Shown here one piece after another: positions 8,341-17,528 of a stretch of DNA of 64,000 nt; position 1 is the first letter of the stretch; each line of letters begins with the position of its first letter. Made by a program: the position numbers and the translations under genes. The notes under the pieces are model-generated. The model made no database searches and had not been told where the DNA came from. It was given only the letters and a program-made list of their open reading frames with translations. Location: assembly GCF_001610975.1 (NCBI RefSeq), contig NZ_CP013342.1:3667001-3731000 (forward strand). Reading direction: 5' to 3'. Origin of the DNA: Sphingopyxis terrae subsp. terrae NBRC 15098 (GTDB taxonomy: Bacteria; Pseudomonadota; Alphaproteobacteria; Sphingomonadales; Sphingomonadaceae).

Positions 8341-8709
8341 ATGACGAGTCCCCACACTCCCATCACCCGCGCTCACAAGCGCACCCCGGTCACGATCGAG
8401 GTGGTCGTCAACGGCGTGCTCAACCAGATCGAAGGGCGCATCTGCGACCTTTCGGAAGGCGGCGCCCGCATCGACGGCGCGAGCATGCCGGCGCGATCCC
8501 GCTGCGAAATCCACTATGGGGGCCAGGTCGTCTATGCGATCGTCATGTGGTCGGAATTCGACCGCATGGGCGTGCGCTTTCCCTACGAGCTGTCGCACGG
8601 ACCGCTGTTCAACGCACTCGAACGCGCGCGCGGCGCCGCCAGCGCGCATCCTGCGCAGATATTTCTGTCCAACCGCAGCGCAGGTTTCGGACGGCGCGGG
8701 CTGAGCTGA
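8341..8709 (+). CDS. Stand-alone PilZ domain protein
   Basis: 122 aa, essentially one PilZ domain, a cyclic-di-GMP receptor. Both ligand motifs are seen: RAHKR (RxxxR) near residues 10-14 and DLSEGG (D-x-S-x-x-G) near 38-43. It is divergent from lysK across a 118-base region and could respond to c-di-GMP made by proteins such as the GGDEF/EAL protein at 271-2916. The output (motility, polysaccharide or other) is not indicated by neighbours. Convergent with the NTF2-like gene, 4 bases apart. Confidence 0.85.
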   Translation: MTSPHTPITRAHKRTPVTIEVVVNGVLNQIEGRICDLSEGGARIDGASMPARSRCEIHYGGQVVYAIVMWSEFDRMGVRFPYELSHGPLFNALERARGAASAHPAQIFLSNRSAGFGRRGLS

Positions 8710-8713
8710 GCGA

Positions 8714-9148
8714 TCAGAAGGGCGCGATGGTGACGCCGTCGCGCTCATTGTCCCAGATCATCGCCATGATACGCCACCCGCGTTCGGGATCTTTGAATAG
8801 CTGGATCGAATTGATGCCGCGCCTCTCGGGCAGGGGGTCGTCGAGCGCCGAACGCGCTTCATAAGCACTCCATACGTGCGCCATGTTGCCGAGTACGTCG
8901 ATCCGCCGCGCAATTTCGAGCTCAAAGAAATCATTCTCGGCAAAGAAGGGCGTCGTATCGCGAGCATAGTCGGCGAGGCCCATGCTACGAAATATCGCGC
9001 GGCCATCAGCATCAACGCCCGTTCGTATCTGACGCGCATCGGGATGGAAGCAATTATCCTGGCGCGACCAGTCGCGCGGCCCCTTCGGGCCCGAAATCAT
9101 CGCATACATTTCGTCGACCACCGCGCCGATCGCAGCCTCTTCACCCAT
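8714..9148 (-). CDS. NTF2-like (SnoaL-type) protein
   Basis: 144 aa. The sequence has the shape of NTF2/SnoaL-fold proteins: an N-terminal helix (AAIGAVVDEMYAMI), a central FHPDARQIRTG segment, and a C-terminal strand pair (INSIQLFKD, WRIMAMIWDNE). The fold is used by small isomerases, dehydratases and non-enzymatic binding proteins, and no catalytic residues can be assigned here. No signal peptide. It is divergent from the DinG-like helicase with about 120 bases between the starts. Confidence 0.75.
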   Translation of the reverse strand: MGEEAAIGAVVDEMYAMISGPKGPRDWSRQDNCFHPDARQIRTGVDADGRAIFRSMGLADYARDTTPFFAENDFFELEIARRIDVLGNMAHVWSAYEARSALDDPLPERRGINSIQLFKDPERGWRIMAMIWDNERDGVTIAPF

Positions 9149-9272
9149 TGTGTCGTCCCTCTCATCAATCGCCCGCCGAAGGATGGTCGTTTTTCACGCC
9201 GCTGCAACCCGAAAGCGTGTCATATTGATTGCCCGCCTTGCCGCGTTCGCCTTTTGTGCCTAGCGTGGGGCA

Positions 9273-12020
9273 ATGGCGCCCGATCCGCTCTCCCTCCCCG
9301 CAATCCACGCGAGCCATGTCGGCATCTGGATCGCCGACGCCTCGGGCCGCGTCCAGCGCGTCGGACGCGGCGAAGCGATCGCGGCGGTCGCGGCAACTCC
9401 GCATGTCCTGCTCGGCGCGACGCTGACAGGCGACCGGCTCGGCTATCCCGAGCTGTCGGGGCTCGATCTGCTCGAACTCTTCGCCTTCCTGTTTCCCGCG
9501 CGCTTTGCGGTGCCGACGCCGGCGGGCATCGCCGCCGCGACGGACATCGCCCCGCCCGCTAGCGAAGCCGATGTTGCGGCGTTCCTGCCGCGCGCCGCCG
9601 CAGCGATGCTCGATCGCGCGGGCGATGCCGCGTGGCCCGAGCGCGAGGGCGCGTGGCACGGCCTGCAGGCGCTGTCGCGCCAGCGCTGGCCGTGGGCGCC
9701 GCTTCTGCAGCCGCGCATCGGCGCGCCCGAACGCAGCGAGCGCTGGCTGTTCGCGCGGCTGCCCGAATGGGAGGAAACTGCCCCGCGCCCGCAGCCGCGC
9801 CAGGTAACGGTCAATCCCGACGATGTGACCGCCCGGCTCGACGGGCTCACCGGCGATGGCGCCGAACGCCGTGCGGGACAGCGCGACTATGCCCGCGCCG
9901 CCACCGCGATCTTCGAACCGCGCGAACGCCGCGACCGACCGCAGATGCTGGTCGCCGAGGCGGGCACGGGGATCGGCAAGACGCTGGGCTATCTCTCCCC
10001 CGCCAAGCAATGGATCGATCAGTCGGGCGGCAGCGTCTGCGTGTCGACCTATACCAAGGCTCTGCAACGCCAGCTCGCGCGCGAGACCGAGCGGCTGTAT
10101 CCCGATGCACGCACGCACCGCGAAAAGGTGGTGGTGCGCAAGGGACGCGAAAATTATCTCTGCCTGCTCAATCTCGAGGATGCGCTGCAAGGCGGCTTTT
10201 CGGGCCGCGCTGCCGTTCTGGCGCAGCTCGTCGCGCGCTGGGCTGCGTATACGCGCGACGGCGACATGGTTGGTGGCGATCTGCCCGGCTGGCTGCCCGC
10301 GCTGTTCCGCCGCAACGGCACGACCGCGCTGACCGATCGGCGCGGCGAGTGCATCTATGCGGGCTGCCCGCATTTCCGCAAATGCTTCATCGAACGCTCG
10401 ACCCGCGCGGCAGCGCAGGCCGACATCGTCATTGCGAACCATGCGCTGACGATGGTGCAGGCCGTCCGGCCCCGCGACGGCGGCGCCCCCGCAACGCGGC
10501 TGATCTTCGACGAAGGCCACCATCTGTGGGATGCCGCCGACAGTATGTTCGCCGCTGCTCTCACCGGGCAGGAAGCGATCGAGATCCGCCGCTGGGTGTT
10601 GGGGCCGGAGGGCAAGTCGCGCGGCCGCCGCCGCGGTCTCGCGGCGCGGCTGGCCGATGTCGCAAGCTATGACGAGGCTGGCGACAAGGCGATTCACGCG
10701 GCGATCGAGGCCGCGGGCCAGCTTCCCGGCGACGGGTGGCTCGCGCGCATTGCCGAGAACGACCCCTGGGGCGCGATCGAGCGGCTGCTCGTCGCCGCAC
10801 GCGGGCAAGTCTATGCACGCGGCACCGATCCGAAAAATGCCGACAGCGGCTATGGCCTTGAAACCGAACTTGCCGATCCCGGCCCCGATCTGGTGGCGGC
10901 TGCCGCCGACGCGAGCGATGCGATCGAGGCGCTGCTGCGGCCGCTGATGACGCTCGGCAAGCGGCTCGACGCGTTGGTCGATGATCCGCCCGACTGGCTC
11001 GACGGACAGGCCCGCGCCCGCGTCGACGGCGCCCGCGCCAGCCTCGGCACGCGCATCGACACGCTCGGCGCGTGGCTGTCGCTGCTCGGGCGCGTCGGCG
11101 GCCCGGCCGATCCCGACTTTGTCGACTGGCTGGCGGTCGACCGCTTCGACGGGCGCGAATATGATATCGGCCTGCACCGCCACTGGCTCGATCCGGCGCG
11201 CCCCGTCGCCGATATCGTCTACGCGCCGGCGCAGGGCGTGCTCGTCACCTCGGCGACGTTGCGCAGCGGCGCGCAGGCGACCGGCGATGCAGGAAGCGGC
11301 TGGACTGACGCGGATATCCGCACCGGCGCACGGCACATCGACGGCGGCGTCCGCCATTTCGCGGTCCCGAGCCCGTTCGACTATGCGCGGCAGGCCGAGG
11401 TGCTGATCGTCACCGACATCGCGCGCGGCGATCTTCCCGCCCTTGCCGGCGCCTACAGCCGCCTGATTGAAGCATCGGGTGGCGGCGCGCTCGGCCTGTT
11501 CAGCGCGATCCGCCGGCTGCGCATCGTCCACGCCCGCATCGCCGACCGCCTTGCGCGCGCCGGGCTGCCGCTCTACGCCCAGCATGTCGACCCGCTCGAC
11601 ACCGGCACCCTCGTCGACATCTTCCGCGCCGATCCGCACGCCTCGCTGCTCGGCACCGACGCGCTGCGCGACGGAGTCGACGTGCCCGGTGAATCGCTTC
11701 GGCTGGTGATCATGGAAGGGGTGCCATGGCCACGCCCGACGATCCTTCACGCGGCGCGGCGCGCGGCGCAGGGCGGCGGCGCCTATGACGACGGCGTCAT
11801 CCGGGCCCGCATCGGGCAGGCGTTCGGCCGCCTGATCCGCCGCGCCGACGATTTTGGACAGTTCGTCATGCTGTCGCCCAGTTTCCCGTCGCGGCTGCTC
11901 AGCGCCTTTCCCGCCGGGACGCCCGTCCGCCGCCTGCCACTCGACGAGGCTGTGAACCATGTTGCGGCGGCGAACGGCGAACAGCGAAAAAGAGCGTTTG
12001 CTGCCTTTTCACCGTCATGA
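9273..12020 (+). CDS. DinG/XPD-type ATP-dependent DNA helicase
   Basis: 915 aa superfamily 2 helicase with an iron-sulfur domain, expected to unwind DNA 5'-3' in repair or at R-loops. Walker A is AGTGIGKT at 230-237 and Walker B DEGH near 412. Four cysteines at 297, 360, 365 and 371 fit the Fe-S cluster of the XPD/DinG family. Motif VI-like FGRLIRRADD is near the C-terminus. The first 200 residues are family-specific and less conserved. The opposite strand carries a very long open frame across this gene, which is a base-composition artefact. The sixA start follows closely. Confidence 0.9.
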   Translation: MAPDPLSLPAIHASHVGIWIADASGRVQRVGRGEAIAAVAATPHVLLGATLTGDRLGYPELSGLDLLELFAFLFPARFAVPTPAGIAAATDIAPPASEADVAAFLPRAAAAMLDRAGDAAWPEREGAWHGLQALSRQRWPWAPLLQPRIGAPERSERWLFARLPEWEETAPRPQPRQVTVNPDDVTARLDGLTGDGAERRAGQRDYARAATAIFEPRERRDRPQMLVAEAGTGIGKTLGYLSPAKQWIDQSGGSVCVSTYTKALQRQLARETERLYPDARTHREKVVVRKGRENYLCLLNLEDALQGGFSGRAAVLAQLVARWAAYTRDGDMVGGDLPGWLPALFRRNGTTALTDRRGECIYAGCPHFRKCFIERSTRAAAQADIVIANHALTMVQAVRPRDGGAPATRLIFDEGHHLWDAADSMFAAALTGQEAIEIRRWVLGPEGKSRGRRRGLAARLADVASYDEAGDKAIHAAIEAAGQLPGDGWLARIAENDPWGAIERLLVAARGQVYARGTDPKNADSGYGLETELADPGPDLVAAAADASDAIEALLRPLMTLGKRLDALVDDPPDWLDGQARARVDGARASLGTRIDTLGAWLSLLGRVGGPADPDFVDWLAVDRFDGREYDIGLHRHWLDPARPVADIVYAPAQGVLVTSATLRSGAQATGDAGSGWTDADIRTGARHIDGGVRHFAVPSPFDYARQAEVLIVTDIARGDLPALAGAYSRLIEASGGGALGLFSAIRRLRIVHARIADRLARAGLPLYAQHVDPLDTGTLVDIFRADPHASLLGTDALRDGVDVPGESLRLVIMEGVPWPRPTILHAARRAAQGGGAYDDGVIRARIGQAFGRLIRRADDFGQFVMLSPSFPSRLLSAFPAGTPVRRLPLDEAVNHVAAANGEQRKRAFAAFSPS

Positions 12021-12090
12021 GTTTCCGGCAGAAGGCAGCGCAGCAAGGCTATTGGGCTTAGGGGCTGGCGCAGCGGCGCAGGGAGAGATT

Positions 12091-12642
12091 TTGAAGACTT
12101 TGACTATCCTGCGTCATGCGAAATCGGGCTGGGACGCGACCGTTGAACGCGACTTCGACCGCCCGATCAACGCGCGCGGCCGTCGCGGCGCCGAACTCGT
12201 CGGCCAATATGCACGGCGGCACGCGATGGCGATCGACCGCATCATCGCCTCGCCCGCGGTGCGCGTGACCGAAACGCTCGATCTGTTTCAGCCTGCCGCG
12301 GGAATCGACGCAATCGAGCCCGATTGGGACCGCCGCATCTACCTTGCCTCGTCTGCGACGCTGATCGATGTCATCCGCGACATGGGCAAGGACTCGCAGA
12401 ATTTGCTGATCTCGGGCCATAATCCGGGGCTGGAGGACCTGATCCTCGAACTCGTCCCCGAATCGCCCGACGACGAACTGCGCGCCAAGGTCGAGGAGAA
12501 ACTGCCGACATCGGCACTCGCCCGCCTCGAACTCGACATCGCCGACTGGCGCGACCTCGATACAAAGAGCGCGCGTTTCGTCGCTTTCATCCGACCCCGC
12601 GACCTCGACGCATCACTTTCCCCCGCGATGGACGACGACTGA
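12091..12642 (+). CDS. sixA: SixA-like histidine phosphatase
   Basis: 183 aa, histidine phosphatase superfamily, SixA branch, acting on phosphohistidine or similar phosphoesters. The catalytic LRHAKSG motif begins at residue 7 and the second histidine is in ISGHNPGLED near 110. I chose TTG at 12091 because GGGAGAG lies just upstream and the motif must sit at the N-terminus; the frame to 11959 overlaps the helicase gene. It is short and probably co-transcribed with the helicase. The phosphorelay it might act on is unknown. Confidence 0.85.
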   Translation: MKTLTILRHAKSGWDATVERDFDRPINARGRRGAELVGQYARRHAMAIDRIIASPAVRVTETLDLFQPAAGIDAIEPDWDRRIYLASSATLIDVIRDMGKDSQNLLISGHNPGLEDLILELVPESPDDELRAKVEEKLPTSALARLELDIADWRDLDTKSARFVAFIRPRDLDASLSPAMDDD

Positions 12643-12706
12643 GGGGATTTGGCGGCTTCGAGATGGGAAGCGGTAATTTTTGACCCAACCTCCAGTATCA
12701 ACCCTT

Positions 12707-13201
12707 TCAGGCCTTCGGGCGTGTCACCTCACCGAGCCAATCCCATGCACGTTCAGTGACACCGTTCGCGGTATGCGACTTGTGGCTGGACATGTCGGAA
12801 GGTGGATATAACCAGACGTTCCTCGGTGACATGCCTGATGACGTCAATTCGTTGCCCGCCGAATCATAGTCTTTTGTGAAAACCAGATCGCCGTCCATTA
12901 TCTCCAGTATCTCTTTGATCGCGCCAACGGCAATACGAACGGCACGCTGGTCTTCATTCAACTCGCCCTGCCCAAATCGCCAACCCTCAATATGGGTGTG
13001 ACTGATTTTCGTCGAAAGCATAATCTCGCTCTCTAGGATATGCGCGTTCAGACATTCCAATGCACTGCAGGGCGACTGCCAAGAATACCTCAACGCACCG
13101 TTGTTTAGGCGAATGATCTCAACTTCCCTGGCGGGAAGAAAAATTGCCGCCGCCGGAATGAACAACCGTTCAATACTGTTTGTTGGTTCGAGCGCTTGCA
13201 T
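12707..13201 (-). CDS. Hypothetical protein of lower GC content
   Basis: I do not recognise this protein. From the ATG at 13201 it is 164 aa; the frame stays open to an ATG at 13294 (195 aa) and the start is not decided by a clear ribosome site. It is mixed alpha/beta in character with no membrane segment or signal peptide. Visible stretches include HTHIEGWRFGQGE and a Trp-rich tail (ERAWDWLGEV). The DNA here is visibly poorer in G+C than its neighbours, and codon choice (ATA, AAT, TTT) differs, suggesting recent acquisition. It converges on sixA and lies just downstream of the OmpR-like regulator. Confidence 0.6.
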   Translation of the reverse strand: MQALEPTNSIERLFIPAAAIFLPAREVEIIRLNNGALRYSWQSPCSALECLNAHILESEIMLSTKISHTHIEGWRFGQGELNEDQRAVRIAVGAIKEILEIMDGDLVFTKDYDSAGNELTSSGMSPRNVWLYPPSDMSSHKSHTANGVTERAWDWLGEVTRPKA

Positions 13202-13297
13202 CTGACAAGCATTGCATCTCCTGGTGAAGGGAGTCCTAATTGCCAGGCACGATCGCGATCGTTCCCGGCCGCCCAAATTTCCCAATGCCAGCATAGG

Positions 13298-14038
13298 CTA
13301 ACGCGTCGTGAGACCGGGCACGCCCCGATGCGGGTGCAGCGCATAGCCTTCGCCTTTGACTGTGTGCAGCATAGGGAAGTCGAAGCCGCGGTCGATCTTG
13401 GCGCGCAGCCGCGCGACATGAAACTCGACGCGGTTAGTACCGGGATCGAAATCGAGCCGCCACACCGCCTTGAGCAGCGCGGCGCGCGACATCGGGCGGC
13501 CGGGAACGCGGGCGAGGGGGGCGAGCAGGTCGCATTCGCGCTGCGGCATGCGGATCAGCTTTCCAGCGCGCTCGACGCGGCGGTCGATCAGGTCGATACG
13601 CAGATCGCCAGCGCCAAGCTGCCCGGCCGCCATCTGGCTGCACCGGAGCAAAGCGGCGATCCGCGCCGTCACCTCGGGGAGGTTGCAGTGCCAGCCGAGC
13701 GCGTCGTCGGCGCCGCCGGAAAGCGCGGTCAGCCGGGCGGCGCGCGAATCGCAATCGGTCAAAACGAACAGCAGCCGGCGTCCTGCGACCGAGCGCGCGA
13801 GGCGAACGGCCGCAAGCGGATCGGCCGCCGCGGCGCCAGCCGATGAGCCCAGGAGCAACAGATCGAAACACTGGCCGAGCCAAGGGCGCAGCCCAGCGTC
13901 GGGATCGGGCAGGACATCGATCGCATAGCCCGCCGCGACCACCGCCGCGGCGATCCGTGCCGCAACAGCAGGCTCCGGATGATAAAGGGTGACGGGCAAC
14001 TTCGTGTCGCCTTCTGTCACCTTCCCCGATGGATGCAT
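13298..14038 (-). CDS. OmpR-type winged-helix regulator with degenerate receiver
   Basis: 246 aa. The C-terminal domain (about 145-235) is an OmpR/PhoB winged helix, with MPQRECDLLAPLA, GRPMSRAALLKAVW, VEFHVARLRAKID and HTVKGEGYAL. The N-terminal domain keeps receiver-like length and helices, but the phospho-acceptor region reads FDLLLLGSS where an Asp is expected, and the acidic pair near the N-terminus (here YHPEPA) is lost. It probably acts without classical phosphorylation. No histidine kinase is adjacent. It is divergent from the acyl-CoA ligase gene (86 bases between starts), which could be a target. Confidence 0.85.
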   Translation of the reverse strand: MHPSGKVTEGDTKLPVTLYHPEPAVAARIAAAVVAAGYAIDVLPDPDAGLRPWLGQCFDLLLLGSSAGAAAADPLAAVRLARSVAGRRLLFVLTDCDSRAARLTALSGGADDALGWHCNLPEVTARIAALLRCSQMAAGQLGAGDLRIDLIDRRVERAGKLIRMPQRECDLLAPLARVPGRPMSRAALLKAVWRLDFDPGTNRVEFHVARLRAKIDRGFDFPMLHTVKGEGYALHPHRGVPGLTTR

Positions 14039-14124
14039 CGTTCCCCCCTGCCGTGACGCAACTTCTTGTCGCGCCGCCGCCCCACCGGCATTGCACCGCC
14101 CCCCTGCTGTGCTAACCGGTTGCC

Positions 14125-15657
14125 ATGACCAGTATTGAATTGCTTGATAGCGCCTTCGCCACCCTGCCCGATCTCGTTCGCGCCCATGCCGCCGAACGTC
14201 CCGATGCCGTAGCGGCCGCAGACCCGGCGCGACGACTGAGCTGGTCCGAACTGGATCAGATGGCCGACCGAATCGCCGCGCGGTTGCAGCAGGATGGGCT
14301 GGCGAAGGGCGACCGGACCGCGATTGCGGGCCTGAACAGCGTCGAACAGATGGCGGTCATTCTCGGCACGCTGCGGGCCGGCGGCGTCGCCGGGCTGATC
14401 ACCAACAGCGCGACGGGCGAGCAAATGGCAGCGATGATCGCCGATACCGGCGCGCGCCACCTCTTCCTCGACAGCGCGGCGTCCGCAAGCCTCGAAGGCC
14501 AGACGGTCACAGCCAGCGATCGCCTCGCGATGGACGGCAGCGACGTCGGCGTCGCGCTGGTCGAATGGATGGCGCCCGCAGGCACCACACCTGCAGCGGT
14601 CCCGATCGATCCGCTCGACGGCTTCAACATCATCTATTCGTCGGGGACGACCGGAACGCCGAAAGGGATCGTCCACAGCCACGCGATGCGCTGGCAGCAC
14701 ATCCAGCGCGGTGTCCCGGCCTATGGCCCTAACGCGGTGACGATCCTGTCGACGCCCCTCTATTCGAACACGACGATGGCAAGCTTTCTGCCCACGGTCG
14801 GTTCGGGCGGTCAGGTCGTGCTGATGAAGAAGTTCGATGCCCGCGGGTTTCTGGAACTGGCAGAGCGCGAACGCGCCACGAACACCATGCTCGTTCCCGT
14901 CCAGTATCGCCGCATCATGGCGCTCGAAGATTTCGACCGTTTCGACCTGTCCAGCTTCGTGATGAAATATTGCACCTCGGCGCCCTTCGCCGCCGCACTC
15001 AAGGCCGATGTGCTGAAGCGCTGGCCAGGCGGCCTCGTCGAAATCTATGGGATGACCGAAGGCGGCGCGGCCTTCATTCTCGAGGCGCATCAATTCCCCG
15101 ACAAGCTGCACACCGTCGGCAAGCCCGCACCGGGCCATGTCGCAAAGGTCATCGACGAAGAGGGGCAGGAACTACCGCAAGGGTCGGTCGGCGAAATCGT
15201 CGGTCGCAGCCCGGCGATGATGACCGGCTACAACAACCGTCCCGATGCAACCAAGGCGATGCACTGGCACGATGCGGAGGGGAATCTCTTTTATCGTCAT
15301 GGCGACATCGGCCGCTTTGACGAGGACGGTTTCCTGACACTGATGGACCGCGCCAAGGACATGATCATTTCGGGCGGGTTCAACATCTTCCCGAGCGACC
15401 TCGAGGCGATCCTGCTTGCCGACGAGCGCGTGGTCGAGGCGGCGGTGGTCGGCATGCCGAGCGAGGAGTGGGGAGAAACCCCCGTCGCTTTCGTTGTGCT
15501 GAAACCCGGCACCGATGCAGAAAGCGTGCGCGCCGATTGCAACGCCAAGGTCGGCAAGACCCAGCGGCTGAGCGCGATCACCACCGTCGACGAACTGCCG
15601 CGCAGCCCGATCGGCAAGGTGCTGAAGCGCGAATTGCGCGACGCCTACGCCCGATAG
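14125..15657 (+). CDS. AMP-forming acyl-CoA synthetase (class I adenylate-forming)
   Basis: 510 aa. Expected to activate a carboxylic acid to acyl-AMP and then acyl-CoA. The P-loop-like motif SSGTTGTPKG is near 172-181, YGMTEGG near 307-313, YRHGDIG near 390-396, and the C-terminal catalytic lysine region SPIGKVLKRELR near 493-504. There is no membrane segment or carrier domain. The substrate is not deducible; size and motifs fit medium-chain or aromatic acid ligases. It is transcribed away from the degenerate OmpR-like regulator. Confidence 0.88.
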   Translation: MTSIELLDSAFATLPDLVRAHAAERPDAVAAADPARRLSWSELDQMADRIAARLQQDGLAKGDRTAIAGLNSVEQMAVILGTLRAGGVAGLITNSATGEQMAAMIADTGARHLFLDSAASASLEGQTVTASDRLAMDGSDVGVALVEWMAPAGTTPAAVPIDPLDGFNIIYSSGTTGTPKGIVHSHAMRWQHIQRGVPAYGPNAVTILSTPLYSNTTMASFLPTVGSGGQVVLMKKFDARGFLELAERERATNTMLVPVQYRRIMALEDFDRFDLSSFVMKYCTSAPFAAALKADVLKRWPGGLVEIYGMTEGGAAFILEAHQFPDKLHTVGKPAPGHVAKVIDEEGQELPQGSVGEIVGRSPAMMTGYNNRPDATKAMHWHDAEGNLFYRHGDIGRFDEDGFLTLMDRAKDMIISGGFNIFPSDLEAILLADERVVEAAVVGMPSEEWGETPVAFVVLKPGTDAESVRADCNAKVGKTQRLSAITTVDELPRSPIGKVLKRELRDAYAR

Positions 15658-15693
15658 GCGGGCCGCGGGTCGTTCAGATGGGGCTTGGCTGGC

Positions 15694-16083
15694 TCAGCGC
15701 AGTGCAGCCGCCAGCCGCTCCCGCAGTGCCACCAGCGCCGCCACCGGAATGCCCTTCGCTGCGCTGTGCGTCGCCCGCGCGACCGGGACATCGCGGGGTG
15801 TCGCGGCAGCGCCGTCGGGTTCCGACGACAGCGCCTTGCGGGCGCCATCGACCGTATAGCCCTTGACGTGAAGCAGGTGATGGATGCGCTCCGCCAGCGC
15901 AATATCATCGGGCCGGTAATAGCGCCGACGGCCCGACCGCTGGAGCGGCCGAAGCTGCGGAAAGCGCGTTTCCCAGTAGCGCAGGACGTGGGTCGGCACC
16001 CCGATGCGGTCCGCGAGCTCGCCAATGGCAAGCATCGCTCCGACCGCCTTGCCGTCCCCGTTGCGGCTATCGTGATCGCCCAT
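15694..16083 (-). CDS. MerR family transcriptional regulator
   Basis: 129 aa. The N-terminal MerR helix-turn-helix is clear (IGELADRIGVPTHVLRYWE, then RRRYYRPDDIALAERIHHLL). The C-terminal part is short and variable with no cysteine metal site, so a metal-responsive role is not supported. This protein sits beside ihfA in many alphaproteobacteria. I start at the ATG at 16083, 14 bases after the ihfA stop; an internal ATG at 16035 is possible. Confidence 0.85.
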   Translation of the reverse strand: MGDHDSRNGDGKAVGAMLAIGELADRIGVPTHVLRYWETRFPQLRPLQRSGRRRYYRPDDIALAERIHHLLHVKGYTVDGARKALSSEPDGAAATPRDVPVARATHSAAKGIPVAALVALRERLAAALR

Positions 16084-16097
16084 CGGATACGACCGGC

Positions 16098-16391
16098 TTA
16101 TTTGCCCGCAACGCGGGCGCGCATTGCCTGGCTGGCGCGAAAGGTCATCACCCGGCGCGGGAGGATCGGAACCTCTATCCCCGTCTTGGGATTGCGACCG
16201 ACGCGTTCGGCCTTGTCGCGCAGCACAAAGGTGCCAAAGCCCGAAATCTTCACATTCTGGCCCGCGGCCAGCGCGTCCGACATATGCGCGAGAATCGATT
16301 CGACGATCGTCGCCGATTCGTTTCGCGACAGGCCGACTTGCTGATTGATGCGCGCGGCAATGTCGGCGCGGGTAAGCGTTCCTGCTGTCAT
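16098..16391 (-). CDS. ihfA: Integration host factor subunit alpha
   Basis: 97 aa DNA-bending protein that pairs with IhfB; the dimer bends DNA sharply at specific sites and shapes promoters, recombination and replication. The HU/IHF fold is evident: [18 protein letters not shown] at the start, [25 protein letters not shown] in the middle and the DNA-intercalating beta arm with [12 protein letters not shown]. The PRR-V-F-AS ending favours IHF-alpha over HU. It lies between fabH and merR on the same strand, the usual alphaproteobacterial order. Confidence 0.92.
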   Translation of the reverse strand: MTAGTLTRADIAARINQQVGLSRNESATIVESILAHMSDALAAGQNVKISGFGTFVLRDKAERVGRNPKTGIEVPILPRRVMTFRASQAMRARVAGK

Positions 16392-16535
16392 AATTAACCC
16401 CTCCCCTCCTGAAGCGGATGCACAAGAGGAACCCAGACAGCCCCCACCGTCGCGAGTCCCGGGATTATATGTAACAAAAGCGAATTAATCCGCCAAACTT
16501 AAACGGATGGAGCGTGGAGTTGATGCGACGAGCGT

Positions 16536-16549
16536 CGAACGCCCGTTCG
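16536..16549. repeat. Short hairpin downstream of fabH
   Basis: Perfect inverted repeat CGAACG-CC-CGTTCG in the 171-base gap between the fabH stop and the ihfA start. No T-run follows, so at most it is a weak terminator or RNA-processing element. The rest of the gap is AT-richer than the genes (16460-16505) and probably holds the ihfA promoter. Confidence 0.4.
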
Positions 16550-16562
16550 TGGACTGCAAAAA

Positions 16563-17528
16563 CTAGACGCGCAGGACCGCCGCACCCCAGGTAAAGCCGC
16601 CGCCCATCGCCTCCAGCACGACCAGATCGCCGCGCTTGATGCGCCCGTCGCGTACCGCAAGATCGAGCGCCAGCGGGACCGACGCCGCCGACGTATTCGC
16701 ATGCTGATCGACCGTCAGCACGACTCGGTCGGCGGGCAGGCCCAGCTTTTTCGCGGTTGCGTCGATGATGCGCTTGTTCGCCTGATGCGGAACGACCCAG
16801 TCGATATCCTCCGCCTTCAGCCCGACGTCGGCCAGCACCTCGCCCAGCACACTGGCAAGATTGGTGACGGCATGGCGGAACACTTCGCGGCCCTGCATCC
16901 GGACATGGCCAACGGTGCCGGTGGTCGAGGGACCGCCATCGACATAGAGCATGTCGCAATATTGCCCCTCGGCGTGCAGCCGCGTCGCGAGGATGCCCTG
17001 GTCGTCCGCCACGTCCTTTGCCGACAAGATCACCGCCCCCGCACCGTCGCCAAACAGGACGCAGGTCGTGCGGTCCTCCCAGTCGAGGATGCGACTGAAG
17101 GTTTCGCTGCCGATCACCAGCGCATGTTCGGCCGCACCGGTGCGCAGCATCGAATCGGCGACCGAGACGGCATAGAGAAAGCCCGAACAGACCGCCGCCA
17201 CGTCGAACGCGATGCAGTCTGGCGCGCCGAGGAGCGCCTGGACCTTGGTGGCGGTGGCGGGGAAGGTGTTGTCGGGCGTCGCGGTCGCGACGATGAGCAG
17301 GCCGATGTCCGCAGGCGACAGACCCGCCGCCTTCAGAGCCTCGCGCGCCGCATCGGCGCCCAGCGTCGCTGTCGTTTCATCGGGTTCGGCGATATGGCGA
17401 AAGCGGATACCGGTGCGTTCGACGATCCATTCGTCGCTGGTATCGACGCGTTCGGCCAGTTCGGCGTTGGAAACGCGGGTGCGCGGGAGCGCCGAGCCGG
17501 TGCCGGCGAGGACAGCGCGCCGGGTCAT
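16563..17528 (-). CDS. fabH: 3-oxoacyl-ACP synthase III
   Basis: 321 aa. Starts fatty-acid synthesis by condensing acetyl-CoA with malonyl-ACP. The thiolase-fold catalytic triad is intact: Cys114 in AAVCSGF, His248 in VPHQAN and Asn278 in HANTSAAS. The glycine-rich [11 protein letters not shown] ends the protein. The ATG at 17528 overlaps the plsX stop by 4 bases (ATGA), which fixes the start and implies coupled translation in a plsX-fabH operon. Confidence 0.95.
   Translation of the reverse strand: MTRRAVLAGTGSALPRTRVSNAELAERVDTSDEWIVERTGIRFRHIAEPDETTATLGADAAREALKAAGLSPADIGLLIVATATPDNTFPATATKVQALLGAPDCIAFDVAAVCSGFLYAVSVADSMLRTGAAEHALVIGSETFSRILDWEDRTTCVLFGDGAGAVILSAKDVADDQGILATRLHAEGQYCDMLYVDGGPSTTGTVGHVRMQGREVFRHAVTNLASVLGEVLADVGLKAEDIDWVVPHQANKRIIDATAKKLGLPADRVVLTVDQHANTSAASVPLALDLAVRDGRIKRGDLVVLEAMGGGFTWGAAVLRV

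Noticed and set aside
9165..11960. 931-codon open frame on the minus strand opposite the helicase gene
   Set aside because: It mirrors the helicase frame in very GC-rich DNA; the translation is Arg/Ala-rich and has no recognisable domain, whereas the plus-strand frame has all helicase motifs.
13105..13419. Alternative frame with a good ribosome site overlapping the start of the low-GC orphan gene
   Set aside because: From that ATG it gives only about 35 residues of basic, low-information sequence before a stop; the 12707 frame is longer and more protein-like.
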